NCBI GenBank assembly: GCA_941918925.1
Contig: OW799234.1
Span: forward strand, 7,035,001 to 7,099,000
DNA: 64,000 nt
Direction of reading: 5' to 3'
From: Phyto melanocephala
Lineage: Eukaryota; Arthropoda; Insecta; Diptera; Rhinophoridae
This document shows positions 44,200-56,482 of the stretch, in pieces. Each line of letters starts with the position of its first letter. The first letter of the stretch is position 1. The notes beneath the pieces are model-generated. The model ran no database searches and was not told the origin of the DNA. It saw only the letters and a program-made list of their open reading frames with translations. The position numbers were made by a program, and so were the translations under genes.

Positions 44200-45734
44200 A
44201 ATATAAAAAGGAAAACAAACCTAAAGCTTAAAAAAAACTATTACATAGAAATTTAAGAATTTGAGGACAAAAATTTAAATATCATTTAATTTTCTTTAAA
44301 CATACTGTTTTATTAAATTTATATATTTTAAATGTACCTGCCGAAACCTGCCATAGGGCCAAGTGCACACAAATGCTGTAGAGCATACTTAGAGACATAA
44401 TGATAATGATGATGACTAAACCGAGCATGAGAAGCATGACGTTAATGATGCTGATGACTGCTTATTTAAATTTCAGCAGCTTAATGTAAAACTTGTACTT
44501 ATATCTTAACGTATTTACAATATAAACGTTTTTTTTTTTGTCAACTCGCTGTTTCACTAGTATATTTATTTACCCAGTTATTTTCTGCCCCTTAAAAGTA
44601 TGCTTTAGTTTTTTTCGTTTTGTTCTGTTTGTTTATACTCGTTAAAGCTAAAAATGTTCAAGCTGTTTTAAATATAAAGAGACGAGCAAAACAACATCTT
44701 TGGTCAATATTTATTCACAACATTTTTGCCATGTAAATGTATATGTAAACCAAAACACATACAGTCACAAAATGAGAGAGAGAGAGAAAAAATAATAATC
44801 AACATAATCCTTCAAAATCTTTTAAATAAAGATTACCATGCATAAAGAGCAGAGAGAGAAAAAAATTACAACAACTTAAATCTTAAGAAATATAAATATT
44901 ACTTTCAAAGTCCAACAACAGCCATGTTAATGCAATCAACTTTAATTGGCAGTTTTAAGAATCACTACACTTACACACACACACACACAGCCGAAAAAAA
45001 AATTTTAGAAATAACCCCAAAATAATATAAAATTTCTAACTCGTATACTCCACTTTGGTTTTATGAAAACTCCCAGAGAGTTTATAAAACCCCCTGCACA
45101 TATTCAAATAGCAATGGAATCTTCAACTTATACTTACATAAATTTCTTACCACTTGCCAAATGAAGAAATAAAGTTTTAGGTCTTTTGTTTAATTTAAAT
45201 CCTGTAAAAACTTCTTTAATAAGTTTCTTGGTTTATTTCTGGGGTTTTCTATATGTTTCCCAACCAACAGTCAATGCAAAAGTAAACTTAAAAAACATAA
45301 AATAAAAAGAGAAGAAGAAGAAGAAACAAATAAACTAATTGAAATCAAAAACTACCATCATTTAACCAAATAAAGTTTAAAACTCATATTGCAAAAAAAA
45401 CAGAATTTCAATCCATAACAAATTTTTGATTACAGAGTATCAACTATTTATTAGCAATTACTCCCAATAAAATATGTAGTTCAATAAACTTTTCCAAAAT
45501 TCAATTGCAAATGATAGGAAATATTTGCAACTAAGCAAATGTAGTCAATTAAATAGTTTCTAAAAAAAATATGTGTGGCCTACTTTTGGGGGAATTAAAT
45601 AAAATGTAATGCATTTGTTAAAACCAGCAAAATAATTAAAACAACATGAATTGAAAACCTTTTTTAAACTATAATTAAAATAGAAAAATTTTTAGCAAAT
45701 TTTGTGCATTTTTTTTAAAGTTTGTACAATATTT
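44200..45734. other. Non-coding sequence with microsatellites
   Basis: GA run at about 44774-44788, CA run at about 44971-44989, GAA run near 45310. No gene or transposon recognised. Confidence 0.55.
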
Positions 45735-47745
45735 TTTTTATTTTTATACCCACCAAACTACAAAAGGGTGTTTGGTTATTATTATTTTATCACTTCATAC
45801 ACAACGAAATATTAGTTTTAGATCCCAAAAAGTATATGTTTACTAAGTCCTGCTTTCATTTAAGGACCTTGTAGCTAAGTTTTTCCTACTGTTTGTCTGT
45901 ACATTTTTCTGTCCGTCTGTCTGTACATCTGTTCAAAGCTAGAATCGAAAAATCTAGGGCGATGAAATTTTTTCATTAGAAAGATAGTTCTGAAGACTCA
46001 ACTAGAGCGATAAAATTTTGCATTAGGGAGAGGGTCATTTTTGGGCGATTAAGCTATATATGTTCATCTGTCTTTCCGTCTGTCTGTAAGTTAAAAGCCA
46101 GATAGAGCTCGAACAGAAAAAAATATGGCAATGAGACTTTTTTTATTAGGAAGGGAGTCCTGGTTTAATTTTACGACAATCTAGCTATGTCTGTCCATTC
46201 GTCTTTCCAATGAATGAAATGAAATGAAATTTTTCCATTAGAAATAGAGTTCTAGGTTCATTTTAGAATGATCTAGTTCTATTTGTCCTTCCGTCTTTCC
46301 ATCTGTCTATCCATCAAATAAAAGGACGATAAAGTTTGCTCAGAAAAAACTAGGGCAATGAAATTTTTCCATTAGTAAAAGAGTCTTGGTTTAATTTTCA
46401 GGCAATCTAGCTCTATTTGTTCATCTGTCTGTCGATATGCATGTCCATCTAATGAAAGCACGATAAAGTTCGAACAAAAAAAGCTATGGCATGGAAATTT
46501 TTCCATTAGTAAAAGAGTATTGGTTTCATTTTCGGACGCTCTAGCTCTATATGTCCATCCGTCCTTCCATCTGTCTGTCCATCTAATGAAAGCACGATAA
46601 AGTTTGCACAGAAAAAGCTAGGACAATGAAATTTTTCATTAGGAAAAGAGTCTTGGTTTCGTTTGCGGACAATCTAGCTCTATCTGTCCATCCGTATTTC
46701 CTTCTGTCTGTCCGTCTGTTGAATGCACGATAAAGCTCGCTCAGAAAAATTTAGGACGATGAAATTTTTCCATTAGGAAGAGAGTTATAGCTTATAATGC
46801 TAAAGTAGATCATACAAAAATTATATTTCTTACATCGAATAAACTCCTATTGCATCTAAATGCAATGACGCAGAGTTATAGGCATATTTTTTTTTATAAA
46901 AAAAATTTCCTTCCAAAAATTGTTTAACTCCGTACATTACGAAATAAGTTTTAGATCAAAATGTAAGTAAATTTTCCACACACAGGGTCCTTTTCAGTCT
47001 ATTTAAAATTTAAAACCGACAGAATTAGATATACGATTCTGAAGAAATCAAAGGCTTCAAGTCAATATTATTGTTATTATGGAAAATTAGGGCGGCATGC
47101 CTACCAGAACGCCCGCCTTCTTGATAGCGCTTTTTTTAAATTCATAAAATTTCTCTGTTGCCCAGGACTTGGAGGAAGAAGGTCTCTGTGTTTTATTATT
47201 TAAGAATAAATAATTATCAGAAATTACTTTGACACGCCTACTTTAATGTCCACCTCTCGCATATAGCATGAGTTATCGACTATAAATAAAATTATAAAAC
47301 GTCGTAAAACCGATAGAATTAAATATACGATTCAGAAATTTTGCAAACTTAAGCTTCTTCTTAATATTACTATAACGGAAAATTCAGTTGATATGCCCAC
47401 TGTACTGCCCATCACCCATATCAGGATTTTTCTTAAATTGATATAATTGCTCTATGGAAGAATATACATAATTGCTTTTGAATAATAATAATAATAGGAC
47501 TCTATATTGCAATATTTAATTTGAAACTTACTTTGACACGCCTACTTTAATGCCTACTTCTCAAATATTTTGATAAAAAAATTTGGGAATATACTTGGGT
47601 TTCATTTTGATATTAAATTTAAGCGATATTAAATTAAATTTAAACAAAGAAACTAACACATATTTTATTATAAATAAATTTTTTCTATAGTGCTTAGAGC
47701 TACACAAGATTGGTAGTTGGTATCAAAAATTTCCCGCAATTTGGA
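45735..47745 (-). mobile_element. mini-me/DINE-like repeat, copy 7, with expanded internal minisatellite
   Basis: Begins TTTTTATACCCACCAAAC with a (GTCY)n region, then the 130-bp minisatellite. From about 46800 to 47740 it matches copies 3 and 6 (ACGCCTACTTTAATG paragraphs, TAGAGCTACACAAGATTGG near the end). The terminal ATTCGGC hairpin is missing or decayed. Confidence 0.75.
45870..46790 (-). repeat. About 130-bp minisatellite, 6-7 units, containing (GTCY)n and GATAAAG blocks
   Basis: Repeated blocks: CTAGCTCTATCTGTCCATCC, AATGAAAGCACGATAAAG, AAAAGCTAGG and GATGAAATTTTTCCATTAGG. CTAGCT-type starts fall near 46041, 46165, 46270, 46405, 46535 and 46669. Each unit repeats a segment present once in the other mini-me copies, so the expansion is local. 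Confidence 0.85.
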
Positions 47746-47870
47746 ACATGAAAAATTTCGAAATTAAATTTTTTAACATTTAATAGTTTTCTATTCTAAA
47801 ACGTTGAAAATATCGGAAATGTTTCAACATTTTTGCAGTTTCTAAAGTTTTAGTTCAACTTCTCCGTATT

Positions 47871-48957
47871 TAATATGAATCATACGCCCCCTTGATTAAT
47901 TTTATCGCAATCTTTATACCTTTTAAGCTCTAACAGGCATGGTAACAGATTTCAAATTCCAAAGGCTTATAAAACAAAGTTTCTTTATGATAATTTTTGC
48001 TCACAAAATTTTGATAATTTTTTTAATTTGCTGGAAAATTTTTTTATATATAAATTTTTAAAATAAAAATTTTCCCAAAATATCTACAAATTGTTGTTTC
48101 TTTTGCTTAATATTGTATTTGTTTAAAAGTTTTCTATGTTAAAATATTAAAACTGGAAAAAATTTCGCAAAACTTTTGTAGTTTCTATCGTTTTATTTAA
48201 ATTCCTCCCTATTTAATATTAATCATACGCCCCCTTGAACAATTTTACTAAAATCTTTAGAACTTTTAAGCGCTGACAGGTTGGGTAACAGACTTTAAAC
48301 TTACTAAAGGTATATAAAACGTTGTTTTATAAGTTATGATAATTTTCCTTACAAACCTTGATAATATTTTAAATTCGATTTTTAAAATGAAAAGAAAATT
48401 TTTCAAATTTATTTTTTTGAAATAACATTTTTTACAAAAACTTTCGAAATTGATTGAATTTGTATTGCTCTAAACGTCTTTTATTGTAAAACATTTAAAC
48501 TGTCAACAAATATTGCATAATATTTTTAGTTTTTAACGTTTTATTTCAATTTCTCCCTATTTAATATAAATCATACGCCCCCTTGAATAATTTTATTAAA
48601 ACCCTCATAACTTTTAATCTCTAACCGGTTTGGTAACTGACTTTAATTTTACTTAAGGTTTACAAAACGTTGTTTTATAATTTATAATAAGTTTTTCCCA
48701 CCAGCTTTTGATTGATTTTTTTAAAGTCGATTTGAAATAAGAACGGAAAATTTTTCACATATAAGTTTTTGAATTGTTAACTTTTAAATGAAAAATTTTC
48801 ACAAAAACTTTTTAAACTTTTGTTACTTTTTATTGAATTTGTATTTATCTAGAAGTTTTTTATTGTAAAACACTGAAGCTGTATAAAAATGTTTTAATTT
48901 TTTTGCTGTTTTTAACGTTTAAGTTAAATTCCTGCTGCATTAATATAAATCATACGC
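47871..48957 (+). repeat. Tandem array of about 345-380-bp units bounded by the 17-bp motif
   Basis: Motif copies at 47871-47887, 48214-48230, 48562-48578 and 48941-48957 (0-1 mismatches) define three full units of 343, 348 and 379 bp. Each starts CGCCCCCTTGA or a variant, then AATTTTACTAAAATCTTTA and a GGTTGGTAACAGACTTTAAA-type block, and ends with ATTCCTCCCTATT. No coding. Confidence 0.9.
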
Positions 48958-50654
48958 ACCTTGGAACAAGTTTACTAAAATCTTTATAACTTAAAGGCTA
49001 TAAAAGATTTAACAATAATTTAAAATGTCTTTATAAGAAAACAATTTAATCTAATAAAACTTGATTTTTTTAAGCGACTGTATGTATCCCTTCTTTAGTT
49101 TATTTTTATTTAAAACACTCCATTTTCTTTTTATTACTCTGACTACTACTTGTAAATCTATTATAATTTTATGATGCTATTAAGTTTGTTTGAGTTTTTT
49201 GTTACTCTTTTAAGCATTTGATAAACCATTAAAATCAATATTATCTCTAAGCTGTTTTATTTATATTTTAGATAAAACCGAACAGAAAAAAACTTAAAAC
49301 CTTAAAATATTCAACTGTCATTAAACAACCCTTTCTTTTCACTGTTGGCTCAATACAGCAGCCACTAACAACAATCAACTGCTTATGGAATAGAAAAAAC
49401 TTTTTTTGGTTTTTAGCAATTCCTTAGTATTTACAGTTTATTTACTATTTTGCCAATCAATTTAAGCTACGACAACAAATGAATGTAAAGATGGATGTAC
49501 AGATGAAGGAAAAACCTAATACCCCAATGAATATAATATTTTGTGGTCAAGCCTTGTGGTAAATGCACTAGAGTAAAGGAAAACTTGAAAATACCAGCAA
49601 AACCATTATTTATCACAGACAAATGCCAGCGTTCAAAATGAAGAATAAAAAACTACCAAAAATACAACAGCAAAGAGCCAGCGTAATGTAAAATCAAGAC
49701 AAAGTGGAAAAACGATTTATTTTTTTTTCTTTAAATAAATAAATTTTTTTCAACACAAATTTAAATTTATGTTGACAAAACAATAAAATCTATTCCCAAG
49801 ATGTTGCCAAAAAGCAAACAAAATTCAGAAATTTTCCTACAACACTTTTTCTATTCTTTCGCTCACACGACAAAGACTACGAATTAAATATAAACAAAAA
49901 AAATTTTTTATTTATTTCTTATACACACAAATTACAACAACTAATGATTGTTGATAAAATTTACATGTGTGTGGCAATAGTGATACCTGAGATACTTGAA
50001 TGGATATATAAACCTAAACCTGCTTACTAATAAAACATTACAATTTGTTGGCATTTGTAAACTTTTATTACCCACTGTAGTCAACCTACTCAACAAAACA
50101 AAAAGAAAACAAAACAACAAAATCAAGTATTGATTTTATTTTATCAATATGTATGTATATAAAGATGCCTTGGTATCCAGCACAACACAAAATTTTACTT
50201 ATTTTTTTTTTATACCATTTCCACCCTTAAACCACCCATAAACCTTGTCTTTTACTACTGTTCTTCTTGTACTTTATTTTTTAGCCACGTATTTAATTTT
50301 ACGTGGTATATAAAAACGAAATACTTTCGCAATATATGAAAATACTCACGACGACAAAAACAAAAAGCAAGAAACGAAAATGGTAATAATTTTTAAATTG
50401 ACAAAGATAAAAAGTGCCAACAAATAACGTGCAATAAAAAAAAACTCAAATGAACATTTGCACAAATAAATTTCGTAGAAAATAAAGGTTGAGGGGAAAG
50501 AAACATTCCCAGAATTCTTTAACACCCAACAAGGAATTTAATTAAAAGCCAGACAACTTTAAAGTTGTTAAAGCTAAATATGCTGAAATGAAATCTAATA
50601 AAAATGCCTTCAAAGACGGTTTTGTTAAGCACGAACAAAGAATTATAAATCTTT
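48958..50654. other. AT-rich non-coding sequence
   Basis: Start of a further decayed unit at 48958-49030, then intron-like sequence. No gene recognised. Confidence 0.5.
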
Positions 50655-50689
50655 GTTTACACCCTTCAACTGTGGTGCCAAGGATATAT

Positions 50690-50936
50690 CTGTGGCTTGA
50701 AGCTAAAAGGGCCAATGTCAATTTTTTGCTCTTTAGAGTTAATCATTGCATTAGATTTGTTTTCTTGCTCTATTTCGTTATGGTAAAACAGCTAAAGTCA
50801 TACTTAACCCAGAACAGCTTCATAAATAAAATGCTGGCCAATGGCACTATGAAAGCACCTATAAAAGTTAAAGTTCAATTCCAATTTTCTCAAAAGTAAA
50901 TATTTTGACATTGGCCCTTTTAGCTCCAAGGCACAG
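50690..50936 (+). mobile_element. MITE copy B (247 bp)
   Basis: Same ends as copy A (CTGTGGCTTGAAGCTAAAAG and inverse), opposite orientation, flanked by ATATAT. The open frame across it at 50588-50899 is incidental. It inserted into the TATATA of a mini-me repeat, the same kind of site as copy A. Confidence 0.9.
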
Positions 50937-51724
50937 ATATATAGCTTTGTCATTCTGTTTGTAACTTCTTCAACACAATTCTGATGCGATTAAGTTTATA
51001 TTTTCTTAAACCTTATGAATAGCAGGAACGATTAAGCAATGCCTGTCCGTCTATCTATCTGTCCGTGTATAGGTTGAAATCGAGTTTTAGAAGTCCCCAC
51101 ATGTTGCATAGGCCTGTTGTTGGCGGTATCAATATTTTGGAAATAAAAGCATATACATATTTTATGTATCACATATACATATTAATACATAAACATATTT
51201 AAGCATAATCCCCTTAATAATTTTCTAAGATATAAGCAAATAAACACAACTACCCCATATTTATACCACAAAAATTAACACTTTTCTGTCCTTGTATTAT
51301 TTTTCGACACGTCTCTTACTATACATTACAAGATATGCCTCTCGGACTATTTTTGAAAAATTTTAGAGAAATTGTTCACTAACCTGCAAAATTATAGGCA
51401 AGAATTATTTAGATAAATTTAACATTGAGTTTAATTTTAACATTAAAGATTTTTAACCTCAAGAGTCTCCAGATTCTAAATGAGTTTTGGACACACTTGA
51501 GACACAAACTTGCAAGACGTAGCATCGGAAACTCTTACTGAGAACTCACTGAGATATAGGCACTCAAAAGAAACAACTACTCCGGTGTTTGTCCTGACAT
51601 TTACAAAAGACAATGGATTTCTTCAGCTTCTAGACAACCGAGAGAGTCAGCATGATAACTAATTTAAAGGATTTGACTAACAGCATATAATACACTTCAA
51701 AAAATAATTAAAATCCATAATCCA

Positions 51725-52125
51725 TAATTCAAGATGGCGTCCTAAATAAAATAAGTAATTACAGCTTGTCCCTTTCAACCCCTACATTATTGGTATCAAA
51801 TAATAGGGCTCGACCTGTCGAATACAGAAATCTATGAAAAAGTGTAAAATCCAAGATGGCGTCCAAAACAAAATGGCGAATAATTTTTTTTTCTCAACCC
51901 CATTAATATGGGCATCAAATGACAGGACTTGTCCAAAAGAATACACTAAATTATGAAAAATTATAAAATTCAAAATGGCGACCAAAATAAAATGGCGAAT
52001 ATATCGCTCAAATATAGTTATTACAAACTGTCCCTTTCAACCCCCACAAATTGGTATTAAATGAAACCTCTTGACCAGTAAAATTGATTAAAATATGAAA
52101 AAGTGTAAAATCCAAGATGGCGTCC
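51725..52125 (-). repeat. About 120-bp minisatellite with ATGGC pairs spaced 17 bp
   Basis: ATGGC pairs start at 51856/51873 and 51975/51992. Single ones are at about 51734 and 52117. It is the reverse complement of the GCCAT minisatellite elsewhere. Confidence 0.85.
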
Positions 52126-52138
52126 TGAACAATAGGAA

Positions 52139-52295
52139 AATTATATTTTTTTGTTCTTTTTTGTTGACTAGTGTTATTTTAAAAAAAACTAGAGCTTTTT
52201 TGTGTTCAAATAAAAATATTATATTTTTTTTTCTTTTTTGTTGACTAGTGTTATTTAAAAAAAAGACTAGAGCCTTTTAATTGTGTTCAAAAAAA
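52139..52295. repeat. Tandem duplication, period 77 bp
   Basis: GTTGACTAGTGTTATTT at 52163 and 52240, with matching T-rich and ACTAGAGC-TTT flanks. Confidence 0.85.
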
Positions 52296-52309
52296 TATTT
52301 TAAAGTCAC

Positions 52310-52530
52310 CTGCTTACTCTCCAGCCAGCCTTACTTAATCTCCTCTAAGGGCTGGGTGTTCCCTGTCAGGCGAACGATCGTAGGCGGTATAACCCTAATA
52401 TCCGGCCATATGAAACTCCGAAGCACTACTCTGGCCTCATGAACCTGCTATCGGATGCTCTAGCCTTATCAGCTATTCAGTCTAAACTATTTCGTTCAGC
52501 GAAACCACAGCAGAGAATTACAACTGGTTG
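52310..52530. other. GC-richer block of unknown nature
   Basis: About 200 bp including GGCGAACGATCGTAGGCGG and CTATCGGATGCTCTAGCC is clearly richer in G+C than the region around it. No frame gives a motif I can recognise. It could be a retroelement 5' UTR or a fragment of an unknown repeat. Confidence 0.4.
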
Positions 52531-54815
52531 TAATATATAAAGCTTTTGGAATAACTTTTGGAAATTTGTAAAGCTTTTGGCAAAAGCTTATAAAAACTAA
52601 TAAAAAACAACTTCCTTTAAAGTTAACTTTAAAAAAGAATTTACAGGTTTAAAAATTACTTCAAATATTAGGCTTTCTGAAAGTTTTTTATTTAAAAATA
52701 TTTCAGCATTTGGTTTTGCTTAGCCATTTCCTTTTAATTAAAAACTAAAGCTTTCTTTGTATGTAAATGAAATCAATTTTAAGCGTTTCAGCGTTAAAGC
52801 ATACAAAATGTGTGTATTAAGAAGAAATTAATTATTTGGCCTTGATAAACACAAAACATAAAATTTAATTATAACTTAAAGCTTTACAACAAAATCCGCT
52901 TTTATTGTTAAACTGTGTTAAATTTAACAGTTTTAATCCCTGTTGTCTTCTAAATATAAAACCGTTGATTCTCTTTGTGTGTATGGCCTCAAACTGTACT
53001 TTATTAAAAAAATTTCCAATAAACCCAAAAACAACACAAAAAACAAACCTAGAATGCTAGAATGATGAATATAAAGAAGAATTAATCCTCTTAAATCACT
53101 TAAAACAAATACATCTTCCATGTAACGGTGTGTCTGTCTAACCATTCTTCTGTTAAACAAAATTATTTTCATTTCCTTTAACTACTTCTCTAACAACAAT
53201 GTTTTGTAAAAAAAAAAAAAAACAAATTCTTTTCTTTATTGTTTTGGAATTTCGTTGGTTTCTGTACCTCCACAGATGGATGATGGTTATAATGACAGCT
53301 TAAGGTAGTAAAAGACAGAGAGAGAGAGAAAGAGCTAAAAAATCCAGAGAGTTTAATATTTTTATTGCTTTTGCTTGTTTGTTTGTTTGTTTTGCTTTTG
53401 ATTTTGGTTTAAATGGTTATTTTGTGTAAAACCTTGTCTATCCTCTCCTGGTATTATAATTTATACACACACTTGTACACATACATATATGCACGTTTAC
53501 GTTAAGGATAAATAATTTTTCTGTTTTTTTTTTTTTTTGCGAACTGAAAGACAACATGTTAGTTTTCCTAGTAGCTTAGTTAGAGTTTTTACCAGGTTTG
53601 TTTTAAGGTTAACAAATTAAACTGGCAAGTGCGTGTTTAAAGCAGAGAGTGTTTATGGCAATAAAATAAAATGTGTAGTAGTGGCGTTAGTTGCTGGTGT
53701 GTGTGTGGCGTGTGTGTATTTGTTTAATTTAAGGATCCTGGAATTTTATTAAATTGTATTAGAAGTTTTATGGCAACGCTTGTGTTGGGTGTTTATGTTC
53801 ATGTTGTTGTTTTTGTTGTTATAACAACAATAAAACCAAAACACACAACAAAAACACAGCAAAACTCAGGCAAAATATTAGGAAAATTTCAATTGCTTCT
53901 TCTTCTTTTCTTTTCTCTTTGCCTTAGTTCTTTACCATTTTAGCCTCTACACCTGCAAACAAATTTGAATAAAAATTATACGCAATAAATTTTATGGCAA
54001 ATTTTCCATGGGAATATTAGAAATTAATAGAAATTTTTTGTTTTTTTTTTTTGTTTTGATATTTTGATTTTATTTGTGTGCCATCATATCAATTGCTTTA
54101 AGATTATTATTTGGCACTAAAACAACGGCAATAATATTCAAACTAAACTAATAACATCGTCACAACGACAAAAGTAGAGGATAGAAATTTATAAACGTAG
54201 AGCTTTTCAAACTATCAAGGGCTTTTGAAACGTAGAAACTGTTCTGGAATCATGGAGAAATGCCTTAGTATTAAATTAATGTCAAATAGGTGCGTGTTTT
54301 AAGCAGTGATTACCAAAGTGAGTTATTTAACCTTAACATCTAGAACTCACTTTTCATTCTATAAAAATATGAAAAGAAAAAAAATTATTTAATTATTTTT
54401 ACAACAATCTTAAGATTTTTGTTTGAATTGGTTTTTTTTTATTTTTTTTTTTAATTTTTTTTTATTTTTTTTTTTTATTATTTTATTTATTTATTTATAA
54501 TTCCTCAGCGCCAAAAAGGTATTATAGAGGCAAATTTTTAAAGTTTTCCAAAGTTTGGGGAATTCTGGCAGCTTTCTAGTCGCCTGTAACCCTAAACATA
54601 AAAATTAATAACTCAAAAAAAAAGTGTTAAAGGTTTTGTTGTAATTACAATAAAAAAAAAAACTTCATTACAGTCAAGTCTATAAACAAAAGTAATAGAA
54701 AGTTAGTTCCATTTAAGCAGAGGAAATAGATCTACTAAAAATATCAAAAATATAAAAAAAATTTATTTTTAATTACTTTTTTTTATAAGTTACGACTGTG
54801 TAATATCAGATAAAA
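52531..54815. other. AT-rich non-coding sequence with microsatellites
   Basis: GA run near 53318-53330, GT runs near 53696-53720, poly-T tracts near 54430-54475. No coding support. Confidence 0.55.
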
Positions 54816-55620
54816 ACAAGTGAGAGTGCTATATTCGGCCTTGCTGAATCTGATAATACCCTTCACCATCACGTATATTGGTATAATCCCACATCGTAGC
54901 TTAACCTAAATTTCATGTTATACGCCATTTTTCTTTATTATTTCCGACAACATCCTGGATTTTTAATTTTTTTCCTAGTTATCTGTATTCTACTAGTCAA
55001 GCCCTTTCATTTGATACCCATATTGGGGGGTTTAAGAAAAAATGTTCCGCCATTTTGTTGTAGACGCCATCTTGGATTTTAAATTTTTTAATAATTTACT
55101 GTATTCTACTAGTCAAGCGCTTTCATTTGATACCAATATTGAGGGGGTTAAACAAATTTGTTTCACCATTTTGTTTAAGACGCCATCTTGATTTAACATT
55201 TTTTAATAATTTACTGTATTCTACTAATCAAGCGCTTTCATTTGATACCAATATTTGATACCAAGAAGTTACATTTTAAAATACCTAATTTGACCCATTT
55301 ATAAATATATTGTCCGCCATTTTGTTGTGGCGGCCAACATGAATTTTAATTTTTTATAGTGCCCTATATTGCGCTAGTTCAGATGATACCAATATTGACT
55401 CTCTCGGTTGTCTAGAAGCTGAAAAAACTTGATTTTAGTTTGTAAAGTTTTGAAATATATATTATTTACAAAAAAAGTTTTTTCCTATAACTCTACCGAT
55501 TAGAGCACGTTTTATTCAAAAATTTTCACGAATATCTCTAGAGACATGTTATGTCTACAAATAGTAGCAAAGGTACCTCTAAATTGTTCTATGGCTGAAA
55601 AATTTATATTTTGTATTTTC
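54816..55620 (+). mobile_element. mini-me/DINE-like repeat, copy 9
   Basis: Starts ACAAGTGAGAGTGCTATATT with hairpin TTCGGC-CTT-GCTGAA. GCCAT pairs at 55049/55066 and 55316/55333 (and ACCAT/GCCAT at 55165/55182) keep the 17-bp spacing. The distal (GTCY)n end is missing. Confidence 0.8.
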
Positions 55621-56480
55621 TTTTAACTCAATTATTTATTTTTGCATAAACACTTACATATCCACCCAAGAAAACTTGACAAAACTCTAGCATAATTGGC
55701 ACACAAAAATAAAAAAATAAATAAAAATAAAATATGCCGAGCGCCCAAAGCCAGGGAGCAGAAAAAGTAATAATAGTCATTTCGCAAATGTATAAAATAA
55801 GGAAAAATGCTACTTTATTAGCATATTTACACACGCAGCAACAGAGTGAGTGATAGAGTGAGAGAGAGAGAGGGAATGAAAGACCTGCAAGAGGACATAA
55901 ATTTATATCTTTTAAAGCTGGAAAAAAAACGTTTCAAAACTGCAGCCATATATTAAGGTTAAATTGTATGCTTATAACATGTTATCAAAACAGTAACAAC
56001 AGCTTCTACGTCTACACCGACAAATAAAACCAGCAAGCCGGCAACTACCCCAACAGAAGCGGGAGTAAAATTATAATAAAATCTACCATATGAGTGGAAA
56101 ATTATGCAGACATATAATAGAGATGAAGAAGAAGAAAAAATAGATTTAAATTAAAATAGCAGCAGAAAAATGAAAAATGAGTAAAACAGCATACATACAT
56201 ACGCACATAAATAACACAGCAAGGTATATGAAGCAACAACAACAATATTTAAAAAATAAAAATTTAACAGCATAAATTTAAACAACAAAATGGAAATGTT
56301 AAAAAAACCCCCAGTCAGTGTACCATATCCCACTGCGATTAAATTAAAAAAATAGTTGGGGGATTCAAACGGTATACTGTCAAGTCATATTTTCATAGTG
56401 TGCTAATATTTTGTACTAATTTAAAAAAATTGTTGTTGTACTTCTAAGAAAAAACTGCTAAAATTTCAAGACATTTGTTC
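55621..56480. other. AT-rich non-coding sequence
   Basis: GA-rich run near 55846-55873. Short frames lack motifs. Confidence 0.5.
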
Positions 56481-56482
56481 TA

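Larger units (their letters stand above)
50655..52140 (-). mobile_element. mini-me/DINE-like repeat, copy 8, with MITE inside
   Basis: Begins TTTACACCCTTCAACTGTGG. After the MITE it resumes with AGCTTTGTCATTCTGTTTGT and CCTGTCCGTCTATCTATCTG, then the ATGGC minisatellite at 51725-52125. The hairpin end is absent. Confidence 0.75.

Noticed and set aside
50588..50899. 103-codon open frame as a small gene
   Set aside because: It spans the MITE and both its flanks; the translation has no motif and the MITE copy at 40 kb lacks the frame.
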